A stretch of 64,000 nt of DNA from Nemania diffusa. Taxonomy: Eukaryota; Ascomycota; Sordariomycetes; Xylariales; Xylariaceae. The notes under the pieces are model-generated. The model had not been told where the DNA came from and did not search any database. It was given only the letters and a program-made list of their open reading frames with translations. A program made the position numbers and the translations under genes. The DNA lies in contig JBBPUQ010000004.1 in assembly GCA_038501195.1 (NCBI GenBank), positions 2,294,001 through 2,358,000 on the forward strand, in the 5' to 3' direction. Below are positions 59,000 to 64,000 of the stretch, piece by piece. The first letter of the stretch is position 1, and each line of letters begins with the position of its first letter.

Positions 59000-61324
59000 A
59001 TGAAAAGCTATCTCGCTATGCTCACTACTAACCTTTGTGACTTTTGTAGGTCGCTTGACTGGGAACAATTGTTGACCGGAGTCTTCAACCCAAAACGAGC
59101 CGCGCTTGAGAATGGACAAGTCAAATGTGGCGAACATAATCTGGGTAGCATTAGATCGAATGAGGATACATGTGAGTTGTGCAGACTCATCGACTGTGCC
59201 TCTCTAGCCTTGAAGCCGTGGTGGCCGATCGCTGAGTTCTTAAATCAACCCGAGCGAATCGAGTGTGCCTTCTTCAATGGCCGAAACCGGTTAGGTTCTG
59301 ATGTCTTGACCGGCAACATCTCGCAAACGCAACTACTCTTAGATCAGATGTCCGCACAGCTTAACCCGAGCTATTCGTCTTTGAATCTCCTAAAGCAAGA
59401 ATTATTCGACTCCCTCGCTAGGCATGGTGGTGTCGTCAATGGCCCAGAGTCCGCAACAGGCGAGCCACGCAAGAACAACAGTCTCAATTACCTATTGGTC
59501 TTAGCCGGCCTGGCGCCTGTCAAAGCCACTGCTCAGACCTTCATGCAGCTACACCCATGCCTACATCCTCTGCCCACTGTCCAGGATTATGTTAATGGAA
59601 CGTGCCCTTCCACGGTGTTTCCCACTGGTCGAATCGTACAGCCCGAGGTGAATATTGAGTTGCTGAGGAAATGGTATAACGCTTGCCTTCAGAATCATGG
59701 TACGGCGTGCGAACAGCCATCGTGGCTTGCACCGGCAGGCGTTTGGCCGCGAAACCTGCGTCTCATAGATGTGACGCAGCGCTGCATTGTAGACGCGCCA
59801 ACCGAATGTCCTTATTTCGCGTTAAGCTATGTATGGGGTTCGGAACAAGATCCGCTTCAGAGCACCACACAAAACCTAGCAACCCTTAAAGCCCCAGGCG
59901 CCTTACACCCAGATTCGCTTCCAAAAACAATTGAGGACGCATTATGGCTTACACGCGAGATGGGCGTAAATTATCTCTGGATCGACAGATTGTGTGTGAT
60001 CCAAGACTTGGACGCCGATAAAGCGATACAGCTCCCACAGATGGATCTCATGTACTCGGGCGCGGCTCTAACGATTGTGGCCGCTAGCGGGACGGCACTG
60101 GACGGACTGGCGGGCATCAATAATACACCACGGACAATTGACCAGCGTACGGCACGCGTGACGGAGAATCTAAGTGTCATGAACGTCCTGCGACTCGACC
60201 AGGAATACCAAGACTGCGTATGGCGCACGCGCGGCTGGACATTCCAAGAAGGTCTGTGTTCACGGCGCTCTCTGGTCATCACAGCAGACCAGGTCTTCTG
60301 GTCTTGCGAAACTACTCGATGCTGTGAAGCCATCGCGTTCGAAGATTTCCCAACGACTGTGAGGCCCGGCGATGTCATCTGGCAAGTCCTCTCCGGCCAC
60401 CGTGTTTTCGGCGAATTTGGCGGCGCCAATTTCAATTACGGCGAATTGCAATCTATGATCGCGACGTATAACAAGCGTTATTTAAGCATACAGGGCGACA
60501 TCTTGAACGCATTTACGGGTGTATTGAATCGCGTCTCCCATAACTCAGGACACGATTTCTACTGGGGGCATTCTGTATCCTGTATGTTTGACCTCTCGCT
60601 AGCGTGGGTAAATACCGCCTGGAGCTATAATGTCGAGCCCGACGACCTCAAAGTCCCCACCCGACGACGGGACACACATCGCGTGTTCCCAGTTGAGGGG
60701 CCGAGCTACGAGGTCCCGTTTCCTAGCTGGTCATGGCTTGGATGGGTGTATTTAGAAGGTCTCGGGCGCTCCATTCCCAAACAAGTGACTATTGCGCCTG
60801 AGCTGAACATCATGAAGCTCGATGTTTACGGCAAGGCGGCCCCCCTCAATACGTCTGGAAGAAGACTTGAAGACCTACACAAAGTCAACATGTACGATAT
60901 CGATGCCTCGACCTCGGCGGGCTGGAAACAAGACACCGCCATCCCACCACATCTACTCCACGACGGGGACTCATTCAGAGACTCGGGACGCCTGCTTTTC
61001 TGGACAAGCCACGCGCAACTGGAAATAAAGGAGCGCAAGATATACAGCTCCTCGGCGGCGGACGTAGAGATTGGCCGGCTGCTCAGCCTCTGGCCACACC
61101 AGATCATGAACGCGGAGGGCACGTTTAGCTTCATCGTCGTCTCGCGCACGCTCGACGATTTCCGCTACAACGACGTGCGCGCACACCGGAAGCTGTATCT
61201 CCTGCTTGTGGACTGGGTGGACCGCGCCGGGCATGTCGCAGAGAGGGTCTGCGCGGCTGAGGTGGACGAAGCTGCTTGGGTAAATGAGAGTAGCAGGGAA
61301 TGGATTTTGGTCACCTTAGCATAG
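59000..61324 (+). CDS. Heterokaryon incompatibility (HET) domain protein
   Basis: A single exon of 774 residues. Near the N-terminus are two Cys pairs (LCDFCRSLDW; CELCRLIDCAS) common in fungal HET proteins. The HET domain starts at about residue 253 (LRLIDVTQRC, YFALSYVWG, LPKTIEDALWLTREMGVNYLWIDRLCVIQD, YSGAALTIVAASG) and is followed by WRTRGWTFQEGLCSRR. HET domains trigger cell death when genetically unlike hyphae fuse, or act in related non-self responses. Unlike het-6-type relatives, the C-terminal 370 residues carry no recognised repeats. An alternative start is Met7 (MLTTNLCDFC). It follows Nop2 in the same direction by 226 bp. Family secure; specific role inferred. Confidence 0.93.
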   Translation: MKSYLAMLTTNLCDFCRSLDWEQLLTGVFNPKRAALENGQVKCGEHNLGSIRSNEDTCELCRLIDCASLALKPWWPIAEFLNQPERIECAFFNGRNRLGSDVLTGNISQTQLLLDQMSAQLNPSYSSLNLLKQELFDSLARHGGVVNGPESATGEPRKNNSLNYLLVLAGLAPVKATAQTFMQLHPCLHPLPTVQDYVNGTCPSTVFPTGRIVQPEVNIELLRKWYNACLQNHGTACEQPSWLAPAGVWPRNLRLIDVTQRCIVDAPTECPYFALSYVWGSEQDPLQSTTQNLATLKAPGALHPDSLPKTIEDALWLTREMGVNYLWIDRLCVIQDLDADKAIQLPQMDLMYSGAALTIVAASGTALDGLAGINNTPRTIDQRTARVTENLSVMNVLRLDQEYQDCVWRTRGWTFQEGLCSRRSLVITADQVFWSCETTRCCEAIAFEDFPTTVRPGDVIWQVLSGHRVFGEFGGANFNYGELQSMIATYNKRYLSIQGDILNAFTGVLNRVSHNSGHDFYWGHSVSCMFDLSLAWVNTAWSYNVEPDDLKVPTRRRDTHRVFPVEGPSYEVPFPSWSWLGWVYLEGLGRSIPKQVTIAPELNIMKLDVYGKAAPLNTSGRRLEDLHKVNMYDIDASTSAGWKQDTAIPPHLLHDGDSFRDSGRLLFWTSHAQLEIKERKIYSSSAADVEIGRLLSLWPHQIMNAEGTFSFIVVSRTLDDFRYNDVRAHRKLYLLLVDWVDRAGHVAERVCAAEVDEAAWVNESSREWILVTLA

Positions 61325-62510
61325 GGAAGTTCATACATCGTTTTATTGAGACGGGTCGTGTAAATCACACTACCGCGCCCGAGAGGCTTGATCACAATCA
61401 CGTTACCATCTGAGGACTTCATGAGGACTGTTCATGTTCAAGCTGCCAGTGGTAGTTCCCAAAAAAAACCTTGACATGCGCCGATGTATATTAGCAGGCA
61501 AAAGGAACTGTGAAAGATACTGTACCGAGAGACGGGATTGCAGGTGGCATGTATAGGAGGCGTAGAAGGTGGAGGCTTACCGAGATCTCATTAGTCTTTA
61601 GACGACATGCTGCTGATTTAAATCGTATTGCCAGAGAGACTTCCCCGCACTCAACAGAATATCAAGCAGAAACAGCCTGAACGATGACAAAAGACGAAAG
61701 GATGATACACAAACAATGAACTTCGCTGGAGTCATCAGACCTGATGACCACGCAAGGGTCCATATCGGGCTCAATTACTCGGCCATCCACAACTACCCGG
61801 ATTCAAGCTGCCAACTCGCTGATTCCAATCTCACCGAAACGGGAAACCGGCAGAGCGAAATTACGCGCTCAATCCCCCCACAAACGGCATACCTCACCGT
61901 ACAAAGACCGCAAGAACAAAAACCCCAGGCGAGCAGATGGCATTTCAGACCTGGTTTATAGCAAGTCTGATCTGCCCTCGGGCGAGGTGCTCGGAGACTT
62001 TATAGAAGAAACAGACTAGCTTTCTACATCCTTCCCTAAGCTCACGCCGCCGTTTAGCTGCTCCGAGGCTGCGATCAAGGACGGATCAACGGCCCAAACA
62101 GCTATCTCGAAGAACGGCCACGGTGCCAGATCAAGCCCGGCATTGCCCAGTCTTGCCGAAACGGGTGTAGTTAAGCTGTTGCCGTCAACTATGACATTAT
62201 ATTTGCTATCAATAAGTCGGCAGATGAGCCAATTCATTGTTGGCGCGCGTAATGGGAAATCATTATAGGTTCGTATCTCTGATCACTTAGTATTTACATG
62301 ATCGGATAATTACAGCGAGGATCCTGCAACGATTGAATTTCGACAGCCGGGAATCATGGCGGTGGCATTAAGCCTTTTCGGGATTGTTAGAAAGCCATGT
62401 ACTGAGTTGCGAATAGGAAAAGGCGAAGTATAACCAACAGCTGGTCTTATTAATGCAAACGGGCTAATTTTTTATAAATAAGGACCCAGATTCTTAATAG
62501 ATCTAAAGCA
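61325..62510. other. Intergenic, no gene recognised
   Basis: Short frames on both strands (for example 61716-61961 and 62016-62237) have no domain or splice context. Lies between the stops of two convergent genes. Confidence 0.4.
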
Positions 62511-64000
62511 TTATTTTGCATACTCTTTAATAAAGACATTTCTCCATTTCTCAGGAGAAGCCTTCCATGTAGGACCCTCCAATGCCTTACGCCAGCTACT
62601 TGACAGAGACAGCGACGACATTATATCCTGGTGATCTGGCCCTAAAGCACGACCCTCCATAAATTCAACGGCATCGGCGTTGCGGCCTTGAAACTGCCCT
62701 ATACGCACTAGAGTATCCATGCTGTGTAGCGTGTCAGGATGCTCGGGTCCTAGCACCGCCTTTCTCGACTCTACTACTTGTCCTGCTAGGGGCTCGGCCT
62801 CATCATACCGCTTCTGATATAAGTATATCGAGGCTAGGGTAGCCATACTAGCCAGTGTATTAGGATGCTCAGGTCCTAGCGCCGACTTTCCCATCTCTAC
62901 TGCTTGCAGTGCTAAAAATTCGGCCTTTTCATACTGCTTCTGATACAAGTATGTTGAGGCTAGACTAGCTATACTAGCCAGGGTATCGGGATGCTGGAGT
63001 CCAAGAACTTCTTTTCTTATCTCTTTCACTTGTAACTCTAAAAGCAAAGCCTTGTCATACCGCCTCTGATATAAATATGTTGAGGCTAGACTGGCCATAA
63101 TAGCCAGCGTATCGGGATGCCGAAGTCCTAGTACGTCTTTTCTTATCTCCGTCACTTGTATCCTTAAAGTCTCGGCCTCTTTATACCGCCCCTGGTATGA
63201 GTATGTCGAGGCTAAGTTGGCTATACTGGTTAAAGTGTCGGGATGCAAAATTCCTAGCGCTACTGTTCTTGTCTTTGCCACTTGTACCTCTAAAAGCTCG
63301 GCCTCTTTCCACCGCCCCTGGTTAAAATATATGCAGGCTAGGTTAACCATAGTAGCCACCGTGTCACGATGCGTAGGCCCCAGCGCCGTCTTTCTCGTCT
63401 CCATTATCTGCTCCTCTAATAATTCGGCTTCTTTATACCGCCCCTTCATTACGTATGTCGAGGCTAGGTTAGTTATACAATCTAGGGTGTCAGGATCCTC
63501 GGGTCTTAGCACCATCTTCCTCGCCTCTATCAGCTTCAAAACGTCGGACCAAACCTCACTAGGCCAATGCTCGCCGAAATTTGCTTGCGATGATGAAGAG
63601 GGAAACTCGAGCTCAACTGACTTTAGAGAGTCAGTCGAACGTTTACCGCGGGCATTATCCGAATTTCCATTCGTCAATGATTCATTGTCCTCCTTGCTAA
63701 TGGTCCTCGGCACAGCGAAGATTGCGAGCCTCTCCATATGAAAAGCCATGTGATTTGATAAACTCTTCTGAAACGGGCCTTGGTATAAACAGAATGGGCA
63801 CTCCGTTCTGTCGTCTTCTATATTAGCATAGCTGAGGTCTGCTACGCTATCAATCTGGTTCTCTGCAAGAGTATTATGTTCGCTCTTAAGGTGATAGAGA
63901 AACGCTTCTTTGGTCTGGTAGTGCCCTTGGTGTTCGTAACAGTGCCACACCTTCCGGTGCACTTGAATTTCGTGGTCTAACCAAGCACTACGGCTACCAA
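62511..64000 (-). CDS. C2H2 zinc-finger / tetratricopeptide-repeat protein (5' end beyond the right edge)
   Basis: Open from the right edge with no start codon in the window. In frame it begins SRSAWLDHEIQVHRKVWHC, so the gene is 5'-truncated by the window. Visible parts in order: a C2H2-like region (WHCYEHQGHYQTKEAFLYH; ECPFCLYQGPFQKSLSNHMAFH), a Ser-rich linker, then seven kinesin-light-chain-type TPR units of 42 residues (EHPDTLASMATLASIYLYQ is typical), and a short tail ending KEYAK. In fungi this finger set with TPRs often belongs to longer proteins with further N-terminal helical or kinase-like parts. TPR arrays of this type serve as sensors in NLR-like proteins, so a role in recognition is possible but unproven. 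The units are similar at DNA level (126-bp tandem). Confidence 0.82.
   Translation of the reverse strand, partial: GSRSAWLDHEIQVHRKVWHCYEHQGHYQTKEAFLYHLKSEHNTLAENQIDSVADLSYANIEDDRTECPFCLYQGPFQKSLSNHMAFHMERLAIFAVPRTISKEDNESLTNGNSDNARGKRSTDSLKSVELEFPSSSSQANFGEHWPSEVWSDVLKLIEARKMVLRPEDPDTLDCITNLASTYVMKGRYKEAELLEEQIMETRKTALGPTHRDTVATMVNLACIYFNQGRWKEAELLEVQVAKTRTVALGILHPDTLTSIANLASTYSYQGRYKEAETLRIQVTEIRKDVLGLRHPDTLAIMASLASTYLYQRRYDKALLLELQVKEIRKEVLGLQHPDTLASIASLASTYLYQKQYEKAEFLALQAVEMGKSALGPEHPNTLASMATLASIYLYQKRYDEAEPLAGQVVESRKAVLGPEHPDTLHSMDTLVRIGQFQGRNADAVEFMEGRALGPDHQDIMSSLSLSSSWRKALEGPTWKASPEKWRNVFIKEYAK

Noticed and set aside
61716..62237. Short open frames on both strands
   Set aside because: They overlap each other, lack motifs and splice sites, and lie between two convergent genes.

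Overview
This window is nuclear DNA of a filamentous ascomycete fungus (Pezizomycotina; Sordariomycetes is my best guess, inferred from gene content and not proven). Signs of this are short GT-AG introns of about 50-150 bp with CTAAC/CTGAC-like branch points, a CFEM GPI-anchored protein, a HET-domain protein, a fungal STAND-type N-terminal domain, a C2H2-TPR protein, a mutated AT-rich repeat that looks like the result of RIP (repeat-induced point mutation), and a remnant of an LTR retroelement. Seventeen protein-coding loci (two cut by the window edges), one clear pseudogene and one intron-containing tRNA are supported. Almost all genes are split, so I rebuilt exon structures by hand from splice sites, reading frame and conserved motifs. 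Exon coordinates are in each entry.

Layout. 1-2.8 kb: a TatD-type nuclease (cut by the left edge) and a sorbose-reductase-like SDR, both on the minus strand. 2.8-6.8 kb: gene desert with an LTR and its polypurine tract. 6.8-9.7 kb: ribonucleotide reductase large subunit, with MluI cell-cycle boxes upstream. 11.1-11.9 kb: a six-exon beta-carbonic-anhydrase-like gene. 12.8-14.3 kb: an SRPK-like kinase. 14.3-18.8 kb: gene desert. 18.9-20.0 kb: CFEM protein. 20.6-25.4 kb: a block of about 97% AT bounded by perfect 45-bp inverted repeats, with no coding capacity. 25.9-27.8 kb: nitrilase. 28.4-29.8 kb: Ser-rich hypothetical protein. 30.8-39.1 kb: a housekeeping run of MLH3, VPS11 and a mitochondrial lipoate-protein ligase. 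39.8-41.5 kb: secreted S28 peptidase. 42.1-43.2 kb: decayed membrane-protein gene. 44.7-45.8 kb: second SDR. 46.8-48.2 kb: STAND-N-like protein. 48.7-50.6 kb: mitochondrial HSP60. 51.6 kb: tRNA-Met(CAT). 52.6-53.4 kb: cofilin. 53.8-54.5 kb: Get5-like ubiquitin-fold protein. 54.9-58.8 kb: Nop2 rRNA methyltransferase. 59.0-61.3 kb: HET-domain protein. 62.5-64.0 kb: C2H2-TPR protein (cut by the right edge).

Most genes are unrelated housekeeping genes and do not form a pathway cluster. Two themes recur. One is nucleic-acid metabolism: RNR, MLH3, TatD and Nop2. The other is fungal self/non-self modules at the right side: STAND-N, HET and TPR proteins.

The most unusual signals are these: (i) the TIR-bounded block of about 3% GC, far below what ordinary RIP usually leaves; (ii) the Nop2 gene, whose methyltransferase core is cut by 21 introns into exons as small as 8 and probably 4 nt; (iii) a self-complementary octamer, AGGTACCT, found 15 times and only between genes.
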